In this document: in pieces, positions 22,913 through 33,359 of the stretch
Layout: each line of letters starts with the position of its first letter
Numbering within the stretch: the first letter of the stretch is position 1
Notes under the pieces: model-generated
Told to the model about the DNA's origin: nothing
The model's database searches: none
Seen by the model: only the letters and a program-made list of their open reading frames with translations
Made by a program: the position numbers and the translations under genes
From: Micropterix aruncella
Lineage: Eukaryota > Arthropoda > Insecta > Lepidoptera > Micropterigidae
NCBI GenBank assembly: GCA_944548615.1
Contig: OX155952.1
Span: forward strand, 2,938,501-3,002,500
Length of the DNA: 64,000 bases
Direction of reading: 5' to 3'

Positions 22913-23122
22913 CCCTTAACTACACTCGCGGGGTACAAACGTACCCCACAATTGGAATAATATTAAAGTAATTCGATTCTCAAATGGCGTTTTATTCCTA
23001 TACTAAAATAGGAAATATATATAATTTCTCATTTATATTAAAATTTTCCTAAAAAAGAAAAGGGGTACAAAACAACCCCATAGTGGACATACGTGTGCCA
23101 AAACCGCGAGTGTAGTTAAGGG
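22913..23122. mobile_element. TTAA-flanked MITE, 210 bp
   Basis: The ends CCCTTAACTACACTCGCGG and, inverted, CCCTTAACTACACTCGCGG are identical over 19 bp. They are flanked by TTAA at 22909-22912 and 23123-23126. This is the hallmark of a piggyBac-type MITE. The interior contains ggggtacaaacgtacccc, itself a palindrome, and no coding. Confidence 0.88.
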
Positions 23123-23253
23123 TTAAAAGCAGTGGCCTCGAATGTTAAATCTATACTATATTGTATATCCTCCTAGCCGTGTTCGGCCATAGCGACTGCA
23201 TTATAGATTCTTGTGACTTCATTGTATTTTTTATTTATTTTTTTTTATTTTTT

Positions 23254-23600
23254 TTACGTTATGGTTGGGGATTTTGCTGGTGCGCCCTCAGGTGACTGAT
23301 GTAGCCGATCTTGGCTTGGAATGTGCGTGCACATTTGGCGCGTCAAGACACCATCGACGTAATTATGCTTTATGGCCGCCGGTGGTCGGGCCTTTAGCTC
23401 GTCGCGCTTGGCATCTAAGTCGAGCAGCCTCTTCTTTTCAAAGTCATCTACATTGCCCTGCACTAGCAGTCTCCATCCTGGGTAATCTTTCGCTTTACTC
23501 TCCCACTGAGAGGGCTCAATGTTGCACCTTTTTATATGCCTCTTCTGAACATCCTTGTATCTGAGGAGCTGGCCGCCTTGTTTCCGCTTGCCGTTCTTTA
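23254..23600 (-). pseudogene. LINE ORF C-terminal relic with ruined zinc finger
   Basis: The minus strand reads [20 protein letters not shown], then [20 protein letters not shown], then [20 protein letters not shown] and [14 protein letters not shown]. The wording RH(M/I)KRCNI.P..WE..A.DR..WR..V......FE..R...[12 protein letters not shown]...Y..GVLTC..C is a frequent insect LINE ORF end, where the last part forms a C2H2 finger. Here the first Cys of the finger is Arg (TRQMC) and the frame shifts after it. Confidence 0.75.
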
Positions 23601-23613
23601 GTTCGGTAGTAAA

Positions 23614-24023
23614 TCTATACTAATAATAAAGCTGAAGAGTTTGTTTGTTTAAACGAGCTAATCTCTGGAACTAGCAGTCGGATTAAGAAGTCTATTTGAA
23701 TTTGATAGCCCAATTCTTGAAGAAGGTTTTAGGCTGTTTAACATCACGTTACGACCCTTAAGAGCCGAGTAAAAAGAACGCTAGGCGAAAATGAAGTATT
23801 AGCACGGGCGGGCGATACGACAGTGGGTCGGGGGTGAGCATTACCGAGAAGAGCCGAAATGTGCCTGCCTTATCTAGACCAGCTTGCAGCGAAAACCAGT
23901 ATATGCTAATACCACACGAAAATACGAACTAAAATATTTTCTATGCCGAAGTACTCTAAATTATTTATAAATAATCGGATTTCTTTTAAGTAAACGGTGG
24001 GTGAAACCGCGGAGCACACCTAG
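23614..24023 (+). mobile_element. Non-autonomous Helitron, 410 bp
   Basis: The 5' end is TCTATACTAATAATAAAGCT and the 3' end is a GC-rich gtgaaaccgcgg stretch closing in CTAG. It sits between A (23613) and T (24024), the Helitron insertion rule. The interior carries gtttgtttaaacgagctaat, typical of lepidopteran non-autonomous Helitrons. There is no coding. Confidence 0.82.
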
Positions 24024-24155
24024 TATACAATAAAGCAGATACCCTGTCAATTTAGTATTCGATGCCACTTAGTAATTAGTTATGAACTTTAAGCTTTTAC
24101 GTGACTTTCAGTAAATTTATCAGTTAAGAAAAAACAAAAAAAAAATATGTTAATT

Positions 24156-24793
24156 TGACGACACAATATACGATTGTCGTCACTCGAATCGGGAGCGTAA
24201 GACTTTTATCGTATGTTGACAGACTGTGAATTATCGCACTGCGATTAAATTGCTTATCGACCTTAATCGATAAATAGAGCGAGACATTCTTCCTCGTCGG
24301 CATCAACATTGTTTGGGAGATTTTTGAAGTTACTAAGTAATTATTTTCTTACAAATCGTGTAAAAACACTGCAATAAAATCTTCTTACAGTCACATCGAA
24401 CGTACGATAAAATAATAAGCTAATCGCTCACTCTAATAGCCGAGTTTTCGATAGTTCTTGAATCGTCAAAAGTAAGGTTAGATTCACGACAGCTCATGAG
24501 ATGCCGTCTGGGAAATCGTCGCGACCACGGTAAGTCTAGTGTCGCTTAGCTTCTTATTTTATCGTACGTGTGGGGTGAGTTTATAAACAGATTTTATTGC
24601 AGTGTTCTTATACGATTTGTGAGAAAATTATTACGCAGTGACTCTTCAAAAATCTCCCGAACAAGTTTGATGTAAATGCGGAAGGATGTCCCGCTCTATT
24701 CCTAAACGCAGTGCGATAATTTACAGTCTGTCAACATACGATAAACGTTTGTTCCTTCCGTTCGAGTGATTACAATCGTATAACGTGTCGTCA
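24156..24793. repeat. Long imperfect inverted repeat (foldback), arms of about 250-270 bp
   Basis: The left arm 24156-24423 and right arm 24543-24793 are inverted copies with small differences. Shared phrases include tgacgacac, ttatcgtatgttgacagact, gggagatttttgaag, acactgcaataaaatct and cgtacgataaaataa. The spacer is about 120 bp. No coding is present. A transcript would fold into a long hairpin. It could instead be a foldback or long-TIR transposon; no target duplication was identified. Confidence 0.85.
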
Positions 24794-24799
24794 CATCGG

Positions 24800-25130
24800 A
24801 ATCCCAGCCCTGGCAACCCTACGCAAGGTTCGTGATTATCGGCCGCGCACCACAAGGATCCAAATCCATTCCCTGCAGCAACAAAAACGTACGCCGAGTG
24901 GATTATTAATTTGCGTGCGCATTCTGTAGATACCTGTGAATAAGCCCATTCGTGCGAGCAAATACAAACAAAACAAAGAGCATTTAATTAATTACTATTA
25001 TCATTATCGAACCGCATCGCTTTTGATTGTGTATATCGCTAAAATCAAACTGATAATAAATCTCGGCGTAACATTTAACATTTGATCCCCAACACCGCTA
25101 CCACTCTAAACACCATATTGCATAAACCAA
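24800..25130. other. No gene recognised; unique-looking sequence
   Basis: Contains homeodomain-type motifs (tttaattaattactatt) and modest GC content. It is not a copy of any repeat seen here. Confidence 0.35.
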
Positions 25131-25137
25131 ACATATG

Positions 25138-25540
25138 AGGACATCAGGAGAAGAACGATGAGGGTTATGTTTTTGTGTAACTGAGAAAAACGACTTTAAA
25201 GATTTGAGGCAAGGATACAAAGTTGTTCATGGTCAGGAGTCATATGTTATTTTAGTATTATTTGACGTCATATTTAGTTAGGGTTGATATTATTGTTTAA
25301 GAACATTATAATATGGGTATATAATAATGCATCAGTATTCCCCACAATCGATTCGATTCTCATCGTTTTTCCCCAACATGCTTTTTCAAAAATTTCCATT
25401 TTTGCCATATTTCCTATTTCCATTATCAATATTTCCTATTCGATTTTGCCATAATTTTCTTATGCGTACAACGCACATTTCCTCATACTCAGTTTAAAAT
25501 GAAGAAAAATGGTACATTCATCGTTCTCCCCTGGTGTCCT
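25138..25540. mobile_element. TIR MITE, 403 bp, flanked by CATATG
   Basis: The left end AGGACATCAGGAGAAGAACG and the right end, inverted, AGGACACCAGGGGAGAACGA are clear imperfect inverted repeats. CATATG occurs immediately outside both ends (25132-25137, 25541-25546). That hexamer is palindromic, so the true duplication length is uncertain. There is no coding. Confidence 0.78.
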
Positions 25541-26315
25541 CATATGCATATGCATACTTCATATGTTTTTTTATGATGGATATCTTTAAATAATATTAGT
25601 AGAATGACGGACTGAAAGACGCATTAACATATCAATGACTTAATTTTCAGATTGATGAATAATTTGTACTTACCTTATTTATTATTATTAGTTATTTTTC
25701 ATATTATTAAATTTGAAGAAATATTATTTACATTGTCATCAATGAACATTAGCCGTCATACCTTTGGGTTATTATTCAAAAAGTAGGTAAAACATCCTTG
25801 GGATTCTGTCAATAAAAGTACTTGTTTACAATATACCAGATATTTTTTTAACACAATATACCCATTATGACCCTTTTTGTATCCTTTGCAAGTCAGACAT
25901 TGTCAACATAAGATGTCGCTATATTTTTTTTGTAACAGTAGGTATTGAATACTTTTGCTAATATATTTTGTATTGAGTGTAATGTATCAATCAACCTAAT
26001 CTCGATACATTAACTGCTAGAGGTGGGCGAAAAGTGAATTGTAAGATTTCCCCTACAAAGTTACAGGTCAAGCTAATAAAAGCATGTTAATAATAAGATA
26101 TCAGTGTTAATTCAAACGTGAATACGTTGATGAGTCATCTAAAAAGTATAAAAATGTATTTGTTTTTTATTATTAAAGTTTAGCAAAAGCAAAAAAAATG
26201 CTAAGTTTTAGTAAAAAAACTAGTAAGCTTCAAAAAGTTTCTAAATTGTTTAGAGTGTTCTTCAACTCTTTATCTCTGATAATAATGAAAGATTCAGAAA
26301 ACGGTTCTGAGGTGG
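25541..26315. repeat. AT-rich; dispersed repeat at 25745-25910
   Basis: Positions 25745-25910 (ttattcaaaaagtaggtaaa, tttacaatatacca, tatgacccttt(c)ttgta) match 35440-35690 in the same order and strand. The remainder has no recognised feature. Confidence 0.55.
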
Positions 26316-26890
26316 ATGCGTTTTAAATTCTTTCAGGAAATAGAATTCGCCGATTACAACGCCCAAACTCACTTTTTTAAATGTCAATCTCTGAAGACGA
26401 GACGTACTCTTACAGATCTTCTCCTCATTAATTCACTTTTTACCCATAAACTCGACTGCCCTGATCTGCTCAGTTGTTTCCCGCTGAACGTTCCGTCGAC
26501 CCACAGAACTCGTCGTTGTGATGTCTTCCGTCCGCCGCATTGTTCAACCAATAACGCTCTATTCTCGCCGGTGCCCCGTATAATGCACTCATATGTGAAA
26601 ATTGTTAATTGCTTTGATGGTATGCTTCTCAGTAAATCACAATTCAAGCAACTCGCCTCTGCAAAAATAACTGACTAAACAAATAAAAAAAAACACCAAA
26701 CTGAAATTAAAATAAAATATTTAAGGTATTAGAAGAGTATAACAAAATAGGTAAATTATCAATAAGTAGAAAACGTTTTTAGATTTATATCAAATAACTT
26801 AATGTAGTAATATTATCTCTAGTACGTAAGACTGATGTAAATCTGTTGTTTTTTCAAATAAAGAGAAAAAAAAAAAAAAAAAAAAAAAAA
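26316..26890 (+). mobile_element. 5'-truncated LINE: reverse transcriptase C-terminus, 3' UTR and poly(A)
   Basis: The frame 26378-26678 reads LKTRRTLTDLLLINSLFTHK, then LDCPDLLSCFPLNVPSTHRT, then FRPPHCSTNNALFSPVPRIM and HSYVKIVNCFDGML. L..RR...DL.FL.K...G.IDCP.LL....(F/L).VP...TR....F..P......SP..R.......(L/I)D.F is the C-terminus of a Jockey/CR1-like reverse transcriptase. A 3' UTR follows, with an aataaa near 26857 and an uninterrupted A run at about 26863-26890, so the insertion is relatively recent. Confidence 0.82.
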
Positions 26891-27700
26891 GATTTTTTAT
26901 TTTTTTATCTCCTAACGATTAATTTGATTCTCGCAAGAAAAAGTCCTTTGACCATTTTTACCCAATTTCGTATACCTATATATTTCTCGCTACATAGAGC
27001 ATATCGCGAAATAAATGATTTTTTACGTCGTACCTTGGGTCTTTGGCTACCTATCCAAATATAACTTATAGCAGAATTGTTTGTAAAATTGCTAATATTT
27101 TTCTGAAAATACCTTCTGCGTTAAACGTAAATTTAGAGCGGTAGAATAGAATTTAAAAATATTGAATGGTCAAATACATTCCCATTATTACCTGATCTAC
27201 AATTGGTACAGTAAACAATAATTCAAAATATTGATTTGTAATTTAACAATAAATACCAGTCAGTAATTTAGCGTCGATCATTACGGTCTCATTAAGATAT
27301 CGACGAAAATTTCCGATCAAACCAATTACAGACCGCGATGAAAATTAGGCAAAATACGGCATCATTTACTGATTACCATCCAGTATCGATTACCAATGGT
27401 CATCGTCCGCTATCGAGGGGCCATATTGAGATTTCTTGTATAAAACAGCATTTTTTTATAATGTTGCTGTATATAGGGCTTGTATATCGCCAAACTACAA
27501 ACAAGACGCCGCTGCACAGCACTTATGGTTTACAGTGCACCGCCTGCACCATATCGGGACAAAAGTAGCTGGGAATGCGCTTCGAGATAGATACTCCGCC
27601 GCTACAGTATACACAAGCCACGAAGCAAGTGGATGCTGATACAACTGACTATTTTTAAATTTCCGAGTTATTCTATGACATTACGAGGGTAGATCAAAAA
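26891..27700. other. No feature recognised
   Basis: Unique-looking sequence. The small frames at 27338-27568 and 27436-27639 (+) have no recognisable motif. Confidence 0.4.
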
Positions 27701-27719
27701 GTTATTAAAAACGTATATT

Positions 27720-28000
27720 TTAAACGTTTTATTTATTTATTTATTTATTTATTATAAGATCAAAAAATACATCGTTGGAATTTAAATAAACATATTTTGT
27801 GCCTCTCCTAACTAGGCAGAGCCTGTTCTACGGAGAACACCAATAATAAAAATGGTTATTAAAATAATTATAATTATTTTTAATAATTATTTAGTCTGTT
27901 AAGGATGGTTAATCTAAAGTCACAATCACTATAGTAATTAATCTGAAGTCTCACATTACATTGACCTCGAATACAGCTTCATTCGGTCGAACAGCTTGTG
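27720..28000. mobile_element. Retroelement 3'-tail debris
   Basis: (ttta)n at 27728-27755 is followed by a tgcctctcctaactaggcag segment that is the inverse of the tail at 16436-16480. It reads as a LINE 3' tail on the minus strand. No coding part is kept. Confidence 0.5.
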
Positions 28001-28151
28001 ATTTTTTTTTGTGTAACGAATGTTTAAAAAACCTATTGTGATAGAGTACTCGTCCCTGAAAAAAGCCTAATAAGCAGCCGACATCCAGCAGACTTTAGGG
28101 ACTAGTGTTTCACTTTATTCTACGGTTGCTCCCTGGGTTGCTTAGTTCAAC

Positions 28152-28417
28152 CACAGACCAAGCAGTAGGTTTACTCTCGAACTACAGGGCATTGCGGGAA
28201 GAGGGTGCGAGGAATGTGGGCAGAGGGGTACGTCTCGACGAACGCCTTTGGTTAGCGTTACGCGCAGGTAAAGGCTGGCGGAATTTTTGAACGTTTGCAT
28301 ATCCGCGTGGCCCGAATATCAGGACATCTGGCGGCCATATTCGAGCCCTTACCACTCGTGACGTATTCGCTTCGATTTTAATTTTGTTCTAAGAGAAGCT
28401 ACTAACTGGTATACTGT
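28152..28417 (+). mobile_element. TIR element family B, with 7-bp target duplication
   Basis: The left end CACAGACCAAGCAGTAGG and right end CTAACTGGTATACTGTG are inverted imperfect copies. GTTCAAC lies on both sides (28145-28151 and 28419-28425), a 7-bp target duplication. The interior matches 7206-7450 and inverted 10705-10974. At about 266 bp it is the same size as the 10.7-kb copy. Confidence 0.85.
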
Positions 28418-28439
28418 GGTTCAACAGACGCAGATCGAG

Positions 28440-29390
28440 CTGTGAAAACGACCCCCGTTCTGGTCGGCCTTCCACCTTCCACACTGCATACAACGTCAAA
28501 TTATGAACACAATAATTTTAAAAGACAGAAGAAGCACAAAAAAACATCTCGCTAAGGCAATTAAACAAGTTTGACGGTTATTTTAAACTTCAAAAGTGTC
28601 GGCAAGATGGGTTCCACGAATTCTGGCGAAACAAACCAAAAATCGACGCCTCGAACTTTCACGGCGGAATCTCGAAATTTTCTGGCAAAGTTTTGTAACC
28701 ATGGATAACCAACGTATTCACCAAAATAACGCACCGGCTCATTGATCCGAAGTTGCCGTCATGGCAATCAGAACTGCTGTTTTCAAAGTTCCTAATCATC
28801 CACCATATTCACAGGACTTAGCCCTAATAGTCCGGGAGCCGGCCATAAGGATCCCTATGAAATAAGATACAAGACAAATCGATTATGCATGAAAATTCAA
28901 ATAAAAGATATCCTTGAAAAACTATAAATCATTACATTTCTCTTGTCCGGTTAAAAAGAAAAGGTTCTAATTCCGGTGCACTTTTTGAAGTCTAACCTAT
29001 TGTATGCTGAGCGTATTTTAGTTTTCTTTGCAATGTTGAAGAAATCGAGCGTATTTTAGTTTTCGTTCAAATTTCGAAGAAATTGACACATGCTGTGTAA
29101 AAGGACAAGAGAAATGTATTGATTTTTAGTTTTTCAAGGATATATTTTATCCGGCTTTCATGTATAATCGAGTTGTCTTTGTATATTATGACGAAGGTTG
29201 TCCGTATGGCCGGCACCCGGACTATAATTTTTTTTTAATTATTTCATAAACTGAAGGAGTACATCCATGGAACGAAATTTACCGATAACGACGCGGTGAT
29301 GGATGCCGTGGAGACCTTTTTGGGACTAATAAGAAGCAATAAGAAAACTTTCTCTCTTAAAGTACATACAGCGCATACCTAGCGTGTTAT
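28440..29390 (+). pseudogene. Mariner transposase pseudogene split by another element
   Basis: The first part (28440-28825) reads as mariner pieces: KRPPFWSAFH-like for EDEPRSGRP, then ARWVPRILAKQTKNRRLELS, FVTMDNQ(R)IH, QNNAPAH, EVAVMAIRTAVFKVPNHPPY and SQDLAL. VTMDE, DNAPAH and HPPYSPDLAP are the usual catalytic-region motifs; VTMDN has lost the first catalytic acid context. After the insertion at 28830-29222 it resumes with LKEYIHGTKFTDNDAVMDAV and ETFLGTNKK. Many frameshifts and stops are present. Confidence 0.78.
28830..29222. mobile_element. TIR MITE inserted in the mariner pseudogene, TA duplication
   Basis: The ends GTCCGGGAGCCGGCCATA and, inverted, GTCCGGGTGCCGGCCATA differ at one position in 18. 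TA flanks both sides (28828-28829 and 29223-29224). The length is 393 bp. It lies exactly between the HPPYSQDLAL and LKEYIHG segments of the mariner transposase, so it arrived after that copy. A TA duplication points to a Tc1/mariner-superfamily MITE. Confidence 0.87.
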
Positions 29391-29639
29391 AAATACTTAT
29401 ACAGAAAAAAACATTCGACCGATAATCGAATATTAGCATATTCGATTAAAAATTAGAAACTTAAATTAAATATTGAGTTTATAAATAGAAAGTCGCTGAG
29501 AAACGCAGAGAATTGGAAGTGATTAGGAAGAAGGAGTTATATGTTAAAGAAACAACCAAAGGTCTCAATTATTAATATATTCGTAGTCTGCTAATAGTTT
29601 CGTTTTCGAGCGAAAATTGCCTTATATTTCGTCATGCCA

Positions 29640-29819
29640 TCATTGTGATGTTTCCATTTCGTTAAGTACATCTTTTTTTAAATTATCTCTTGAACTACGA
29701 CTCTTCGAAAGGTCCGCTGCGGATGTCGGCCTACTTGATTTGCGATTTGCGGCGTTGTCACGTCGACGAAAGCAGGGCTTGTCATCGTAGACGGTTATGG
29801 CTGCGTATGTCGATGCCAT
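29640..29819 (-). CDS. Small ORF of 59 codons, possible alternative first exon of bunched
   Basis: The frame starts MASTYAAITVYDDKPCFRRR and ends LNEMETSQ before a stop at 29640-29642. I do not recognise the protein. It is rich in Arg and Ser with no membrane segment. It lies on the same strand as the bunched exon, about 6.3 kb downstream of that exon, just after a TATA/Inr-like pair, and the surrounding 400 bp is GC-rich and not a copy of any repeat here. Insect bunched genes are known to make short isoforms from internal promoters, so this could be such a first exon spliced to the shared TSC-box exons. No strong splice donor is evident before the stop, so it may also be a short stand-alone ORF or chance. 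Confidence 0.35.
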   Translation of the reverse strand: MASTYAAITVYDDKPCFRRRDNAANRKSSRPTSAADLSKSRSSRDNLKKDVLNEMETSQ

Positions 29820-29832
29820 CAGCCGTCTCCCA

Positions 29833-29950
29833 GCTGAACAGGATCGGCGGCATATATTTAAGCGGATGTAGAGGCAGGGGAAGGAACTCCAAGATGGAGC
29901 AGAGGAGCCCTCCGGCTCGATGACGTCACGCGACGGCACGTGCCGCGTCG
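29833..29950 (-). promoter_or_regulatory. Candidate promoter: TATA, Inr, CRE and E-box
   Basis: On the minus strand TAAATATATG (29851-29860) lies about 20-25 bp before TTCAGC (29833-29838), an initiator-like sequence. Upstream are a full CRE (TGACGTCA, about 29919-29926) and CACGTG (about 29937-29942). The combination in a GC-rich block inside a long AT-rich intron is suggestive of a promoter. The TATA-to-Inr spacing is slightly short. Confidence 0.4.
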
Positions 29951-30059
29951 CTCTCTCGCCAGCCGCGCCACCAGACAAGTAAATTGCATTCCTCGTTGGT
30001 GACACACGCAGCCACACCGCCATACTCGGCGAAAAGAGTGGAGTTCGTCTCCTTCATTA

Positions 30060-32385
30060 GTATAGCCAAAAACATTCAAACGACAAATGACACTGGAGAT
30101 TACCAATTCGAGTGTTAAGAAGGCTCACAGTGGATTTTACACGACTGCAACAAAAACGGAGTGTAATGTGTTTAGAGGGTTCATCTATGTATGTTTTCCG
30201 TTTTTTATTCCACCATAACGTCTAAACGCTTGAACCGATTGAGAAGTGTCTGGTATTTTTAGAATCGCTATGTCACCCCGAGTGTCATAGGGTATACCAA
30301 ACTGTCTAAATATCAAGTAAATAGTTTTCTAAATGTCCAAATGTCAATTATTAACATAAATATATCGTGTTTAGAGTCAAATGAAAGGTCTGAGTGAGTA
30401 CATTCCGGAAATATACATGTATCTATATAGATACATACGTAAACAACAAATATTTCATAAAAACCTGTAATAAAAATAATTATAAATACAATAGTTCACT
30501 TTCTGTAAAGGAACGTGTGTATTATGCTTTTAAATATATTTACTTGTTCTCAGAATTGGTTGGTAGCTATTTATAAATTAAATAGGCGAAACCTCCTTAT
30601 TCAATGTATTCATTTTGTTTCGAAAGTGTTTTATTCAGCTGATTTAAGGAAAGATTAAAAAATATTCGTCTGAAAAAAGTGGAGACGAAGGAGGCGAGCA
30701 AAACTCTTTATTTTTTCAATATTTTAACGAAACCTTTACTCAACAAAAGTGGGTCATTTTAATGATGTGTTTAGAGTCGGCGCGTTGAGACCAACAAAAT
30801 GTTTGAACTCGAATTATAAAAAAAATGTTTTGGACAGCATATAATAAAATTTACAATTTTTACACAAAATGGTTTTTTTATATTAAAATCCGTTTTATAA
30901 ACACTGAGAGATAGATATAAGAGTGATTTCACAGGGGTTCCAAATTGCTTTCTTGGCTACGGGATCCTATAAAAGGGACTAACAACCACGTCATCAGTAT
31001 GTCATGTGTTTACCTAGAAAATGAATTAGTAAAACAAAACTTAAATTCCTCAAATGGCATCATTTTATTTATGGTTAAGTAGCTGAACTTGGAATCTTAT
31101 GGAGCATTCTAGAATATTCTACAACATTCTGAAACATTCTTTGTCATTTTCGCCCCCCACCCATCCAAGTACAGCCACCCCTATCCAAATCTTATTACTG
31201 GGAGGGAGTGGGTGGCAGTGAAAGATTGTGGAGAAATTGATTTTATTTGCATTAGCATTTACGAACATACAATTGACTTGTATATATAAAAGGCTTAGTA
31301 TTTATTCTTGACCATCCCGGCAGCGGGTGATACTGTGATATGGTGATACATAAAACTAATAAAAGAAATTATAAAAAAATATTTTTTGATTTTTCGTTCA
31401 AAATTTCTGGTTGATGTTATGATTGTTTGCTACAGTAGATTATTCTACAAAAAAAAACTGAGTTTCAAATGTTTCGAAAGTTTCTTGATTTAGCACTTTG
31501 TTTCCAAAGAAAAGTGTTTTATGTTGAACTTTAGGATATTTAATATTTTTTCTCAGTGACAAAGGCCTAAATCAACAAAAAGTTGTATATTTTTCTTTAC
31601 AAGTTTTTGATGTAGAATCATGTTTTGTAAATAAAAACTAAGATGAAAAAAATAGCAAATGTTTTTTTTATGTTTTTTGGTTTAGTTTCATGAATAGAAT
31701 CACTTCGTCTTGTGCTCACCAATAAAACCTAACCTTGTATATATTGATCTATCTAGAATTAATGTCTAGCCTATGCTGTCAAAACATTATTATCAATGTT
31801 GTGAACAGTTTAAGTCAACGACCTACAGAACACGAAAGGAACTGCCAATTATGTCATATACCCACAAACTGAAAATTACAGCTAACGCAACAAAAGCCTC
31901 AGAGAGAAGAACCGTCACTTCTTACTGTACCATCATTCGGAACTATCATCATTGATAAGTGAATTTATGTGAGATTACTGATAATAGAAGTGTGGAAAGT
32001 TAGGGTAGTATTTTTTCCTGTTCACTCAGAAACCAGAAATACTCCAATGAATAACAGGTTATCATGACGGTATGTAGGTACATAATGTCAAATAATAATA
32101 TGGCAAAAAAATATTGTAACCAGCGAGTTGGATTTTATGGCAGGACTCGGAACAATGGAAGTAATTTAATTATTTATTATTTTATTAATTGAAGTAATAT
32201 CTCTAAACAACCTAACAAAATAATTTGTGAGGGTATAACTTAAGGCTGAAGAGCAACCTACAGCCATTACAGCAATATATTTTTATTCGAAAGCATTGTT
32301 TATACATCATAAATTATCACAGATATAATGAGCAGTCAATATCAAAAAGGCTCCATTAAGATTAGAAGAAGCCTTGTTTGAAGAA
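30060..32385. other. Long noncoding stretch with repeat debris
   Basis: Positions 30205-30290 resemble 1470-1550. Positions 31095-31140 (attctagaatattctac) and 31540-31600 (caaaggcctaaatcaac) resemble parts of 180-480. A C/T-rich block lies at 31150-31180. No gene, RNA or well-bounded element was found. Small frames at 30394-30576 and 31773-31955 are not supported. Confidence 0.45.
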
Positions 32386-32389
32386 GCCT

Positions 32390-33350
32390 TGTCTGTGAGT
32401 TATTTCCAGGTTAGTCCTTCTTCGAGGAGGTTACCCAATAGGAGTTGAGATAACCAAAGTAACAAACAGGTCATCGGGCTTAAGCTGCACGGAACCGTTC
32501 GATAAGTAGGAAGAACAACTAGAGCTGTCAACTACAACGAGCGAACCTATCATCTCAGGAAGTTTTAATGATATTAGATCGTTCTGTCTCCCATGAGGTG
32601 AGCGTAGAAGACTTCGGACGAAAACAGTCCACTGTCTAGTTATGCCACTCGCCAGTCAGAGGCCAACGCCTTACGGCGAGGCACCGGGAAAGGTAACCAA
32701 CGGGCAGCTTCGCCCTCTGACTACCAGTTTGGAAGGGTATCTCCATCTGGAATTAACCATCAGTATACCTCCTACCACCTGACTGGTTACAGGATCGAGG
32801 TAGCTTGCACGGTCCTCTCTCTTTTGTAGCCGTGATACGGTGTCTACCGAATCTGTCGCGGACTATGGCATCCTTCGCCCAGCTCTTCACCGGGATCATG
32901 TGGCCGAATGGTCGTTTCAAGAGCAGGTGCCGTAAGGTAACTACCCCCACTCTATAGAAAACTTTACTGTTTCCAGACTCCCCCGGCTGTCCAGTTTTTC
33001 CTGAATCTCCAGCATCTGTCCCGGAGGCCTGTAGCAACCCAAACAGGCTGCTAACATTCTGGGACAGCCTGGGTTGGCTGGAGTAACATAAATAGAAACA
33101 CGAGCCACGCACAACGGCCCAATCAAGAGGCCAAGTGCGGGAAATAGCCCAGACAAACTAACTAACTAACTAACACCCCCGGCTGTTAGTCGGAATAAAC
33201 AATCGATTGGCTGATGCCGCACAGTGCGCAAACCGTCCGGGAGCGCCCGAAGGTTAACTCTTAGAGGAGATTGGCTCGCAGACCAGAGTCCTACCCGGGC
33301 TCGCACTTCTGCAAAGAGGGCGCTGGATGATGATGCGTTTGACCGACCTT
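32390..33350 (-). repeat. GC-rich dispersed repeat family A, interrupted copy
   Basis: An inverted relative of 9745-10690, with matching blocks around the ctaccagtttgg / gtatctccatctgg, ctatggcatccttcgcccag, gtttcaagagcagg and aatcgattggctgatgccgc phrases. It is interrupted at 32990-33175 by a LINE-tail insertion flanked by a duplicated CCCCCGGCTG. Confidence 0.75.
32990..33175 (+). mobile_element. Short LINE 3'-end insertion with (CTAA)n tail
   Basis: The insert ends in actaactaactaactaac and is flanked on both sides by CCCCCGGCTG (32980-32989 and 33176-33185), a target duplication that falls within the continuous family-A sequence. At 186 bp it is a severely 5'-truncated retrotransposition. 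The same tail type closes the 67-bp insertion at 35539-35605. Confidence 0.75.
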
Positions 33351-33359
33351 ATACAACTG

